Origin: an uncultured Thermoguttaceae bacterium
GTDB taxonomy: Bacteria; Planctomycetota; Planctomycetia; Pirellulales; Thermoguttaceae
Length of the DNA: 64,000 nt
NCBI GenBank assembly: GCA_938084835.1
Contig: CALKER010000007.1
Location: forward strand, 62,001 to 126,000
Direction of reading: 5' to 3'
Positions 40,265-48,834 of the stretch are shown here, one piece after another. The notes below the pieces were generated by a model. That model was not told the DNA's origin. It saw nothing but the letters and a program-made list of their open reading frames with translations, and did not search any database. The position numbers and the translations under genes are program-made. The first letter of the stretch is position 1. Each line of letters opens with the position of its first letter.

Positions 40265-41029
40265 TTAAGTATCGCCGGGCAAAGGCTCGGAAACCGATAA
40301 CGTCCCGCTCTCTGTAGGGGAGTTCTCGCCTGGCAGGATGGAATCTGCCTCCGGCGCCGGCGGCAGGCTTTCAGGGTGCCGCCCTCCCTCGAGGTAAGGC
40401 GCAAGAATCTCGCGCAAAGCCAACCGCGCCCGACTAAGTAACGACTTGACCGCGGCGGCGGAAAGTCCCATGACTTCTCCGATTTCCGCGTAGCTCATCC
40501 CCTCGAACTTATTCAGCAACACAGCCATCCGTTGCCTTTCGTTTAACCGCCCAATAGCCGCGCGAACCACCTCACGCAGTTCTGCCCGGTCTAGCTGCCT
40601 TGTGGGAATGGCCCCACTGCTTGCCGGAACCACCTGGTCTAGCTGGGTGTGAGTGAGATCGGAGGCCTCCGATTTCTGTCCTGAGTCGAAGCTCACCTCC
40701 CTTCGCCGGTTTTGATCCCGGAGGGCATTCAGCGCAACATGATGGGCAATCCGAAAAAGCCAAGTGCAAAATTTCGCTCCAGGTTGATAGGTCTTCCGTG
40801 CTCGAAAGACTCGCAAGAAAACCTCTTGGACCAAATCCTCAGCTTGATGATGATTTCCTACCAGATGCTCAAGGACAGTTAGGAGTCGGTCCTGGTATCG
40901 CAATACCAGCTCTTCAAAGGCCGCAGCCTTGCCTTCACGAACCTCAAGCATGAGGCGAACGTCGGGATCGCCCAGCGTATAACGTCTGGCGGTGGATTCA
41001 CCAACGACCCAGGTCCCGGACACGGGCAT
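40265..41029 (-). CDS. ECF RNA polymerase sigma factor
   Basis: A 254-aa protein with ATG at 41029. Region 2 spans about 35-108 (FEELVLRYQDRLLTVLEHLV, DLVQEVFLRVFRARKTY, FCTWLFRIAHHVALNALRD). Region 4 spans about 150-205 (LNERQRMAVLLNKFEGMSYA, then IGEVMGLSAAAVKSLLSRAR). The length is somewhat above the usual 180-200 aa because of a linker (SFDSGQKSEASDLTHTQ) and a Pro-rich tail of about 45 residues. It directs transcription of a regulon probably including its own operon with the downstream anti-sigma-like and helical membrane proteins. Confidence 0.94.
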   Translation of the reverse strand: MPVSGTWVVGESTARRYTLGDPDVRLMLEVREGKAAAFEELVLRYQDRLLTVLEHLVGNHHQAEDLVQEVFLRVFRARKTYQPGAKFCTWLFRIAHHVALNALRDQNRRREVSFDSGQKSEASDLTHTQLDQVVPASSGAIPTRQLDRAELREVVRAAIGRLNERQRMAVLLNKFEGMSYAEIGEVMGLSAAAVKSLLSRARLALREILAPYLEGGRHPESLPPAPEADSILPGENSPTESGTLSVSEPLPGDT

Positions 41030-42339
41030 AAACTTTCCCGCGAAATCTTGCTAAACTCCCAACATTACCCCAACGAGCGGGGCATTCCACGGCCTTCTGC
41101 ACCCTCTTAAGTTTAGGACCGGATTGCCTTTTCAACCAGCCGCGGACCCTTTGGCGAACCCATCTTTTCGAAGCCGTCAACCAGGACGCCACTTCCTCCC
41201 CCACAAATCGGGCCTTGATCCACCGCATGAAAGCGAACCATCTCAGAAAGGCATAAATTTCCTTATCCAAGTCCGGATTTTATTAAGGCCTTATGACCCA
41301 TCGCTCCTTGAGCGGGCTCATCGCCCCCCGGAGGATACGGGTGGGTCTGCCTTCCTATTTAACCCCACGTTTTATGCGGAGTTCCGGGTTGCAGACCGCG
41401 GGTAAATCAGCCGATTCGTTGTCCCGGGAGCCACCGCCAGATTCCGCGGCACCACTAACTCCCGTTTTCTAACTCAAATGAGAAAAAACGCCCAATCACT
41501 AAAACAGCATGTGGGAGGAAACTCATCCTCTTTCCAGGCTCGCATTTCTTCCGGGATAGCGCCCCGCACGTGGAATCGCCGCGCATTTAAAATCGCCACG
41601 TCCGTAACAGTAAACGTGTCAAGCGCTGGGCCTTCACGAGGTATGTTGCTGCGGTCGAATCTTCGACGTCGAACAGCGGCTCGTGACAGGAAATTGGGAG
41701 AGAGCAGGCTGCCGATCTGATCTTCGCACATGAGTGGTTGGCAAAGCCCAAAGCGCATGCCCTACTCAAAGCTCGTCGCGCATCCCTCCGTACGTAAGGC
41801 CGGGCTCTCCACGCGGTCCTACCTGCCGTATCGTGCCCTCGAATCCCATCCAGTGGAGCACAGGGGCTATCCCAGCGTAACTCATGGGCGAAATGGCGTC
41901 TGCATCCATCCGAATAAAGCCGCAGGATCTCAGGCCTGGCTCTTTGTTCCAGCAAGAATCTTTCGTCCTAAACCGGAAGCATCCCGAGGCCGGTTTCGCG
42001 CGCAAAACTTGTTAATCTACTTGCGGTGATAAGGGCCCATCTCATGTGACAAGCAGCATTGCAGGCTCAAAGGTGATAAAATAATCGAAGTTTCGGTTTT
42101 CCTTTTTGTGGGCTAGAGTTATGACCAGCGACGGCGGCCGAAGATCGTTGCGTGCTGTTCATTTGGCCGCATCGTCGCAGCAGTGTCAAAGTGGAAAATT
42201 GGCAAGAAATACGGTGCCTCGCCATGGGACCTGGAAGGAATCTTCACTCGATTTCCAAGAAAAGTCTTCACTCCATTCTGGAGAAAATTCGGAGGCTGTG
42301 ACGAATCCATGACACCTTTAGCAGAGGGAGGAAATCTGA
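41030..42339. other. 1.3-kb gene-free gap
   Basis: It is between divergent genes (ECF sigma and winged-helix). Minus-strand frames between about 42005 and 41474 look faintly protein-like in two different frames, but I could not match them to a family; a dead gene remnant is possible. No repeat was recognised. Confidence 0.35.
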
Positions 42340-42573
42340 ATGGAGGCGACGACAAAAACTAATACCCCGTATGAGTGGCTCATTGGGGACACCGCAGGGG
42401 TGGTTTGGAACGTGCTTCACGAACGGGGAGAAATGACGATCACCCAGGTGGTCAAAGCAGTTAAACGCCCCCGAGATCTAGTGATGCAGGCTGTCGGATG
42501 GTTGGCCAGGGAGGACAAATTGCAATTTGACTTTACCAAACGCCGTCACGTGGTCCGGCTGAAAAATTCCTAA
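42340..42573 (+). CDS. Small winged helix-turn-helix protein (DUF2582-like)
   Basis: A 77-aa protein with ATG 8 bp after GGGAGGAAA, a strong ribosome binding site. The whole length is one winged-helix domain: GDTAGVVWNVLHERGEMTIT (helix 1-2), QVVKAVKRPRDLVMQAVGWL (recognition region) and AREDKLQFDFTKRRHVVRL (wing). This matches the DUF2582 family of small winged-helix proteins, presumed DNA-binding. It stands alone, with more than 400 bp free on both sides, so its targets cannot be inferred. Confidence 0.82.
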   Translation: MEATTKTNTPYEWLIGDTAGVVWNVLHERGEMTITQVVKAVKRPRDLVMQAVGWLAREDKLQFDFTKRRHVVRLKNS

Positions 42574-43017
42574 TCTCATACTAAGCTGTACTTCACCAGG
42601 AGGAGCCTTACTTCCCCAATAGGAAGTGTAATATTCCTCGACCAAATTCCCGTTCCCCCTTTCCGGAGAGGGACTAATCCTCCAAGGGCGCTGAGAATTT
42701 TCGCAAAATTCCCCAGAGCCAATGTAGCAGAAGAACAAAGAGCTAAGGCGCGAATAGAACAATTTGATGAAATTTCAGAGCATTTGCTGGGCGAAGGCCG
42801 TGCACTTCCTTAAGCCCGCGGAAAAACGTCCCAGAGGACATCCAAGCGGCGAATTAGACTTTACGTAATAAGTAGTAGGCGAAAATTTCTGGCAATTCGC
42901 GCTTAACCCTCGGGCATTTGTGAGTGGACACCGTTACTTTGAGGCCAAGGTTCCTAAAATAGGGCGCGATAATCCAAGCCAGGGGCTGAAGCTGCTGAGG
43001 ATCTTGTTGGTGACACT
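42574..43017 (+). other. 444-bp gap
   Basis: A weak hairpin ACTTCC...GGAAGT lies at about 42610-42627, soon after the winged-helix gene. Nothing else was recognised. Confidence 0.35.
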
Positions 43018-44244
43018 GTGTTCTTTAGCTCCCGATGCAGAAATGCTTTTTCGAGGTCATTGCCGATCATGCCTTGGCATTGGACCATAGGGTGGGAAGG
43101 GGTGTCAGGTCTCTTCGCGGCGGCTGTTGCTATTCAATTTGTCGCGGCGTTTGGGTTGGCGAGTGGCGCACAACAAACGGAGCCGCGATCCTCCGCGTTT
43201 CTTGTGGGTCCGCAACTTCAAAAAAGACTTGGGGAAGTGGTAACTGTCAGCTTCGTGGATCAGCCTTTTCGGCAAGCAATTCGGTCTTTTAGTAAGAGCT
43301 ATCAAGTTGCCGTGATGCTCGACCGACGCCTGGATCCGGACCGGCTCGTCAGCTTATCGGTTCGCGATCGGCCTGTGGGGGAGCTCCTCGTAAGTTTGGC
43401 GGCAGCCGGTGGGGGTGAGGTGTGTTGGATGGGACCGGTAGCGTACGTCGGCCCCCCGGAGAAGGCTTGGCACGTCTTAGCTGCCGCCGAAATGTGCCAG
43501 CAGGTGGTAGAACAATTCCCGTCGCGGGAGAGGATCCGCTGGCAGGAAACCTCGGCCATGGCCTGGCCCGATTTCGCCAGTCCGCGCGAGCTGCTCGTCG
43601 ACCTCGCGCGGCAACTAGATTGGCAGCTTCTCCAGCCGGAGCTTATCCCTCATGATCTTTGGCCGGGTATGGAACTCCCCCCTTTGGCGATGGCCGAAAA
43701 GCTTGCCCTTCTCACAGTACCCTTCGAGATGCGACCGGTTCCCGACGTGAGCCGGCGGACCATCCAGCTGCGAGAGTTTGAACCGAACCTACGGTGGCAA
43801 AGAAGTTATCCATGGCCGATACCACCCCTCGCCTCCTCGGAGGCTCTGCGAAAACTAATCCCGGCCGCCCAGTGGGAAATTCGTGGCCGGGTACTATTTG
43901 TGACGGGCACGTGGCCGGAGCACCGCGCGTTGATCGAGCTTGCGAAACCGTCCCCGGGTAGAGCTCCCCCGGCCGGTAAGACTGCTGGCGAGCGCCGCTA
44001 CACCATTCGTAATGCTAAAGGGCGCTTCGAATCGGTCATGCGCCAGTTGGCAGCGGCTCTTGGACTGGAAATTCGATTCGACCAGGAGGCGTTAGCCCGT
44101 GCCGGAATCGCTCCCGACACGTTCATCTCCTTCAGTGTGGAAAATGCCACCCGAGAGGAGCTTTTGGAGGCAGCCACTGGAGCAGCCGGGTGCAGCTTCC
44201 GCATCGAGGGCAATGTCCTGGTCATCTTTCCGTTGAAGCGGTAA
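43018..44244 (+). CDS. Exported protein with two STN/secretin-N-like modules
   Basis: A 408-aa protein; the GTG at 43018 is preferred over ATG 43069 because it gives the signal peptide a basic n-region, though binding-site evidence is weak for both. After the signal (GLFAAAVAIQFVAAFGLASG) come two segments with the beta-alpha pattern of STN/secretin short N-terminal modules: about 72-150 (VTVSFVDQPFRQAIRSFSKS, then VAVMLDRRLDP) and about 330-405 (GRFESVMRQLAAALGLEIRF, then NVLVIFPLKR). No secretin beta-barrel follows. It may be a periplasmic ring or plug component of a secretion system; that is inference. Confidence 0.75.
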   Translation: MFFSSRCRNAFSRSLPIMPWHWTIGWEGVSGLFAAAVAIQFVAAFGLASGAQQTEPRSSAFLVGPQLQKRLGEVVTVSFVDQPFRQAIRSFSKSYQVAVMLDRRLDPDRLVSLSVRDRPVGELLVSLAAAGGGEVCWMGPVAYVGPPEKAWHVLAAAEMCQQVVEQFPSRERIRWQETSAMAWPDFASPRELLVDLARQLDWQLLQPELIPHDLWPGMELPPLAMAEKLALLTVPFEMRPVPDVSRRTIQLREFEPNLRWQRSYPWPIPPLASSEALRKLIPAAQWEIRGRVLFVTGTWPEHRALIELAKPSPGRAPPAGKTAGERRYTIRNAKGRFESVMRQLAAALGLEIRFDQEALARAGIAPDTFISFSVENATREELLEAATGAAGCSFRIEGNVLVIFPLKR

Positions 44245-44700
44245 GGCCTCTGCCGCCTCTGGCGCAATATCTATTCCACGCGCGGCGAACGCTTCGTCCC
44301 GGCCAGAGCCGATCTGACCATAGCCGCCCATGCGAAACGCGCTCGGCTAGACTGATACTCCCCTGAGTGATAGGCCCCCTTCTCTGCCGCGCTACTTCGA
44401 ACGAGCTCCCCACTTGAAAAAATCCGTGCTGACGGCCGAGCACGATTGAGGGACATTTCTTAGTCCCTGCAGGGAAAAAGGGGTGCTAAGTACGAGCAGT
44501 GTTTCTGCACTTTTTCTAAATATCCATCGGGTCTTACCAAGGCGCCCGAAACCTGCCACACTTAATAACCCCAGAGGATGGTTAATATCCCACGCTCGAA
44601 GAGGGGCGGCAGAGGCAATGACCTTTGAGGCAGATCCAAAAGGGCGGATTTCCAGCGAGGGAGTGGGGATAAAGCCCTGTTTGACATGAAAGTTAGCAAA

Positions 44701-44725
44701 CTTAGCTCCGAGGATCGGGGCTAAG
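44701..44725. repeat. Strong inverted repeat (hairpin)
   Basis: CTTAGC-t-CCGA and TCGG-g-GCTAAG form a long stem with a very short loop. No T-run follows, so it is not a typical terminator; it could be a protein-binding site or part of an RNA structure. Confidence 0.5.
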
Positions 44726-44760
44726 AACACTCGCCGGAGGGACGGAGTGCTGCACCATCA

Positions 44761-44841
44761 TCCTCTGATTCCTCAGGCCTTATTGTTTCATCTCTGAATT
44801 TCTCTCGCTATTTCATTCCTTACCTCTCTGATTCTCTCGCC
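44761..44841. repeat. Three pyrimidine-rich degenerate repeats
   Basis: TCCTCTGATTCCTC (44761), TCTCTGAATTTCTCTCGC (44791) and TCTCTGATTCTCTCGC (44825) recur at 30-34 bp. The last two are near-identical apart from a 2-bp length difference. Confidence 0.4.
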
Positions 44842-45333
44842 TAGGAATCAAGGAGTCGCGGGCCTTGATGAGATTGATGCTTTTTAAGATTAGTGCCATA
44901 CAGGAAACACGAAAAAGGAATCAAATGGCGCCATGACTAGCCGGTCAAGCACCCAATCGGATGGAGCGCCCCGGACCTGCCCAAAAAATTGATCTGGCAA
45001 GCGGTTTTCGCCTTGGGTAAGAAACTCCTCCGTAACGGAACCATTTTGCCCGTAAGCACCCCCTTTTCGAGGGAAAGACAAAAGAGCCCGAAATTTTAAA
45101 CTTTTTCAAGTACAGGAATACGGCAGATCGGCCCTAAGCAACAAATTCCCGGGTTTGCTTGCCCGGTTTCCCTTCCAACCCACACGGTTGTCTCAAGAAG
45201 CGCTGGGCTGAATCTTACTAGGTGGAAACAAACGGTAGTTGAAATTTGATTTCCATTGATACTCTTTTCCATCGGTGCTTAGGAAATGATTTCGTGGGAC
45301 TGAGTCGGTCTGACTGAGGGGGAAGATCGCAGA

Positions 45334-46542
45334 ATGAAATCCTTGAAAGTGCTCGGAGTCGTCGCTGTTTTGGCTGCGATGGCTGGAGGCGTATACGTAA
45401 GCCTTCACCATCCCCCGCAATTTCCATCCCAGTCGCTCAGTCAAGTTAGTGAGGATTTTCCTCGCCCTGAGCCGCTACTCTCCACTGACAATATATCCAC
45501 TCCTCAAGGGGATAATCTTCCTCCACCATTGAGTGGAGTCAATGTGAATCTGGGCGCAGGAATGACCGCAGAACAGGCTTTTACCCACTTCCGTTCGACA
45601 GCTCGGCCTGAGTCCGCGGCAGCCAATCTTGGCAAATCACAACTTATGGGTGATTTAGAAGCATACCACAATGGCTTTTCCCCCTCTCTCCCAGGCAGTG
45701 GCTCCGTGGTCGCAGGTCGGGGCGTCGAGGGCGTAACCAATTCGCCTTCCGGCACACTCCCCAGCTCGCCTGCCCCATGGCCCGCCAGTTGGCCAGGAAC
45801 TCCCTCCGCGGAAGGATCCACTGATGCTGCGGATCGCGATCCGCCTCGCGGAGCCATATCGTCAACCACCCGGCCAAGTGTTCCGGATCCACCCAAAGAC
45901 TTTGCTTCCTTCATGGCTGAGGTTAATCGAGATTTGGCCAACGGACGACTCACCGCCGCGCTGGAAAAGCTGAGTCGACGATATGATGATCCCACCCTCA
46001 GCCCGGCCGAGTACGCACAGCTATTGGACCTCCTGGACCAGATCGCCTACGCGGTGATTTATTCCCCGGAAAGCCTCCTGGACCCACCGTACGTTGTTCA
46101 ACCCGGCGACACACTGCCACGAATTGCCCAGAGCTACGGGGTGCCATGGCAGCTGCTTGCCCGAATAAACGGGATCACCGATCCAAACTCCCTGGTACCA
46201 GGACAACGGTTGAAGGTACTGCGTGGACCCTTTGATGCCGAGGTAGATCTCAACCGCCGCGAGTTGACGCTGAAACTGCACGGGTTGTACGCGGGACGAT
46301 TTGCAATCCCCTACGTGGCTGCCCCGAATCGGTTGGAGAGTACCTATTTTGTGGAGGACAAATCAGCCTTGCCAGGCGATTGGTGGATTCGTTTGAGCGG
46401 GGGGGTGGAGATTCGCGGAGAACATTCCCTCCAGCAGAAAGAAGGCGCCACTTCCGTACCCGTTCTCGCCGTGGAATCCGACCAGATAGAAAACCTCCAC
46501 ACAATCCTCTCCGTTGGCTCGAGAATCCGCATCGTTCGTTGA
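45334..46542 (+). CDS. LysM protein with YkuD-like domain lacking the catalytic cysteine
   Basis: A 402-aa protein with ATG about 8 bp after AGGGGGAAG. An N-terminal hydrophobic helix (5-24) anchors or exports it. Residues 30-190 are Pro/Ser-rich and low complexity. A helical segment (190-245) precedes a LysM domain (253-297: YVVQPGDTLPRIAQSYGV and NSLVPGQRLKVLRG) that should bind peptidoglycan. The last 100 residues resemble an L,D-transpeptidase (YkuD) fold: VDLNRRELTLKLHGLYAGRF, WWIRLSGGVEIRGEH and a closing VGSRIRIVR. The SHGCIR-type motif that carries the catalytic Cys is replaced by VPVLAVESDQ, so it is probably inactive as a transpeptidase. A structural or wall-sensing role is inferred. 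Confidence 0.85.
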   Translation: MKSLKVLGVVAVLAAMAGGVYVSLHHPPQFPSQSLSQVSEDFPRPEPLLSTDNISTPQGDNLPPPLSGVNVNLGAGMTAEQAFTHFRSTARPESAAANLGKSQLMGDLEAYHNGFSPSLPGSGSVVAGRGVEGVTNSPSGTLPSSPAPWPASWPGTPSAEGSTDAADRDPPRGAISSTTRPSVPDPPKDFASFMAEVNRDLANGRLTAALEKLSRRYDDPTLSPAEYAQLLDLLDQIAYAVIYSPESLLDPPYVVQPGDTLPRIAQSYGVPWQLLARINGITDPNSLVPGQRLKVLRGPFDAEVDLNRRELTLKLHGLYAGRFAIPYVAAPNRLESTYFVEDKSALPGDWWIRLSGGVEIRGEHSLQQKEGATSVPVLAVESDQIENLHTILSVGSRIRIVR

Positions 46543-47193
46543 CCCTCGTCGGTCGGCGGAAGTGAATCCCGCTTGTCGGCGCCAAATGCCTGCTCCTCCC
46601 CATGGTGATCGGACCGTCCCGCCGGATAAGGAATAGCAGGAGAACATCCCGGCTCCAGCATTAAGATCAAACCGTCTGCGCCAGCTGCGCTGGCACCTTC
46701 GGAAAAGATCGATCCGGGGAAAATCCGTCCAGGCATGTCCTCAAATCTTTCGAGGGAGAAATGAACGCAGCGGTGCTCGGCAACCGAGAGGGTCCCCATG
46801 GCCTAAAGCCCGCAAGATCACCCGAGACAATGCAGAAAAAACACACCCGATCTCAGCCTCAACAAAAGCCCGCCCATTGGTTGCCAGATAGGTGGCAGAA
46901 AAGCTAGGAAGGCTTCCACCGGAGGCACGACACTCGAATGGGAATTAGGAATTAGGTAAGGATCTTTGGGGGGTCACGATCCTCCGGGATAGGATTTTCT
47001 CGGAACAACTGCACCCTGGTGAGTTCGGAGGGCTAAAGCTACGAATGGGCCTAGTTGGCCGGTCACGCGACCCCTCGGTGACTGCTGTGATTTATTGCCC
47101 GCCCCCGGGAGAAACGACAAGCTGTGGGCTAGCGGATAATTCGGGACTTGACTACGTTTCATCCCGCGATATCCCGCCAATGACCGTAGAGTC
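46543..47193. other. 651-bp gap
   Basis: No gene was recognised. The 9-mer AAAGCCCGC occurs at about 46805 and 46865, offset by 60 bp, too short to call a repeat. Confidence 0.35.
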
Positions 47194-47631
47194 TCATCGC
47201 AAGGTTGTCCACCCGTCCTTACTCCCTGTCGGTTCGGGCCGGGCCAAAAGTTGTGGTTGTGCGTCAGAGTTAGGGCCATCTTTTTGGAGGAAATCTTCCA
47301 GCTTGCGATCTGTAATCGAAAGGATCCGGATACCCGGAACCTGTTGCCGGGCAGTAAAATCCTCTAATTCGTACACAGCATCCGTGTTATCAGAGATCGC
47401 GGGGGAAGTAGAGGGCCAACTTTCAGAACCGGCAAGAACCGAGCCGGCTCGCGCAAGAGGATCACACACCGCGCCAGGACAGGTCACAAGGGGACTGCAG
47501 GAATCATATGGCGTAAAACAAGTTCGACAGCCCGCGCTTCCCCAGGCCCATGTGAAGCAGCAAAAAAGGGCCCAGAGAAGATATTCCCCACTTTTACTAG
47601 CTCTACCCAAGGTATGACCTACAGATCGCAT
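47194..47631 (-). CDS. Small cysteine-rich lipoprotein
   Basis: A 145-aa protein starting at ATG 47631, with AAGGA 9 bp upstream. A hydrophobic stretch (YLLWALFCCFTWAWG) ends in the lipobox SAGC (32-35). After the lipidated Cys35 comes a cysteine cluster (CRTCFTPYDSCSPLVTCPG, then CDPLARAGS), which I recall as a pattern of short planctomycete lipoproteins; I have not searched it. The remainder is polar with no domain. It overlaps a plus-strand frame (47045-47617) that has no recognisable features, so the minus-strand reading is preferred. Function unknown; probably outer cell-envelope. Confidence 0.6.
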   Translation of the reverse strand: MRSVGHTLGRASKSGEYLLWALFCCFTWAWGSAGCRTCFTPYDSCSPLVTCPGAVCDPLARAGSVLAGSESWPSTSPAISDNTDAVYELEDFTARQQVPGIRILSITDRKLEDFLQKDGPNSDAQPQLLARPEPTGSKDGWTTLR

Positions 47632-47822
47632 GCGAGCCAGTCCTTATCCCCTGAGAATAGGTTAGGCGCGATTCGAGCTCCGCCGACGAGCCAGTTAATT
47701 CAACGGATAACCCCAAGAAGTCCCATTGTCACGCAACGAGTGTGAGAATGACTTCCATTTGCTCCAATGGAACTCGAGGCGTTTGATAGCTTGGCCTTCT
47801 TTGACTAACACGCAAAGATACT

Positions 47823-47896
47823 CCGTTTGCGCGCAATACCGAATCCCCCCCTTTCGCGCCCGCTTGCTTTTCGGTCCGGGGTATTGCCGCAAACGG
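47823..47896. repeat. Inverted repeat with 17/18-bp arms
   Basis: Left arm CCGTTTGCGCGCAATACC (47823-47840) and right arm GGTATTGCCGCAAACGG (47880-47896) are complementary apart from one extra base. The 39-bp interior is pyrimidine-rich. It could be a tiny MITE-like element, a recombination site or an RNA stem. Confidence 0.6.
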
Positions 47897-47966
47897 GAAT
47901 TTCGAATCGCTTTATCGGTCAGAAAAGTGCAAATCTTGAGCAAATGAAGCGACCTTTTCCAGAAAG

Positions 47967-48175
47967 GATCCGTCAGTCAGCGCAGAGAGGTACCTGCTGA
48001 AAGGCCGTGTTCGACGCAATGGGGTACGATCCGTCAGCCAGCGCTAGGGGGTACCCTTCTGGAAGCGCGACCTAGCAGCCAGCCAGCCGATCTGTCAGTC
48101 GGCGCACGGCGTACCTCCCGTAACAGGCTCGACCGTCACCATGGCAAAGATCCGTGTGGCAGCGCAGGGGGTACT
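47967..48175. repeat. Four degenerate 27-28-bp repeats at 61-bp period
   Basis: Copies start at 47967, 48028, 48089 and 48149 (offsets 61, 61, 60). The shared core is GATCCGTCAGTCAGCGCA, followed by GGGGGTACC-like ends. Copy 3 lacks one base and copy 4 diverges at CAG/GTG. The 33-34-bp intervals are unlike one another, so this is repeat-spacer geometry. No cas genes are nearby. Probable decayed CRISPR-like array. Confidence 0.55.
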
Positions 48176-48206
48176 GCAGGGCCGTAAGTTTGAAAGTTCA
48201 GAGCCT

Positions 48207-48266
48207 ACGTATTGGGGCAATCGCTGTTTTCAAGATGAAATCTCCCGGAATTTTACCCCAATACGT
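48207..48266. repeat. Inverted repeat with perfect 11-bp arms
   Basis: ACGTATTGGGG (48207-48217) and CCCCAATACGT (48256-48266) are exact reverse complements around a 38-bp interior, 31 bp beyond the last periodic repeat. Confidence 0.6.
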
Positions 48267-48834
48267 CAGGTGACCTCCACAGGGAGCCCCAAGCCAGAGT
48301 CGGGCCGACAGGTCCCGAAACATTCGAAAAACGTATCGAGGCCCCCGAAAGCACCCGGATGCCCGAACCGAGGCACCGGGGTCGACGCTTCAGCAGCAAA
48401 GGGGCGGTTAAGCCGCCCAAGCATTTGCCATTTTCAAAGAACACACCGGCGGTCGTTATCGCCCTCTAGGATGAGACCCGAAGAACGCCTTGCTTTTTCT
48501 GCTCCTTCCTGACGGTCCGATCTCCCAAGAGCTTTCCGAAGAATCGGAGGGATTCGAAAAAAAACAGGCGTGGTCATAAAAGCGCAGAGGTGCTTGCTTC
48601 TGGTAGCGAAAGCGCTAGCGCGTCGACGCTCCACCATCTGAGTGCCAGCGCGCACACACCCCTTTTCCCGCTGTTACCTTTCCAATCGGAACGGGGTCGG
48701 GCACGTTAACCATCTGAGACCTCCTCCTTCGGCCCGGGAGGCGAAGGGCATCTGACCGACCACTCGGTATCCTTGCCGGGAGAGGTCCGAAAGTCGCCCT
48801 CCCAGCACCGGTTGCCGGAGAAAAACCCGGCTGG

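Larger units (their letters stand above)
44245..45333. other. 1.1-kb gene-free gap
   Basis: No gene was recognised. It contains the inverted repeat at 44701-44725 and the pyrimidine-rich repeats at 44761-44841, listed separately. A possible TTGAAA...TACTCT promoter pair lies near 45239-45265 upstream of the LysM gene, but its spacing (15 bp) is short. Confidence 0.4.
47632..48834. other. 1.2-kb gene-free gap rich in repeats
   Basis: No gene was recognised. It contains, in order, a large inverted repeat (47823-47896), four copies of a 61-bp-periodic repeat (47967-48175) and a second inverted repeat (48207-48266). Such density of structure suggests a remnant of a mobile or defence locus. Confidence 0.45.

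Noticed and set aside
41474..42005. Protein-like stretches in two minus-strand frames that might be a frameshifted gene
   Set aside because: I could not match either part to a family, and neither has a ribosome binding site. Mentioned only as a possible remnant.
47045..47617. 190-codon plus-strand frame
   Set aside because: It is antisense to the lipoprotein gene, which has a lipobox and Cys pattern; this frame has neither domain nor start signal.
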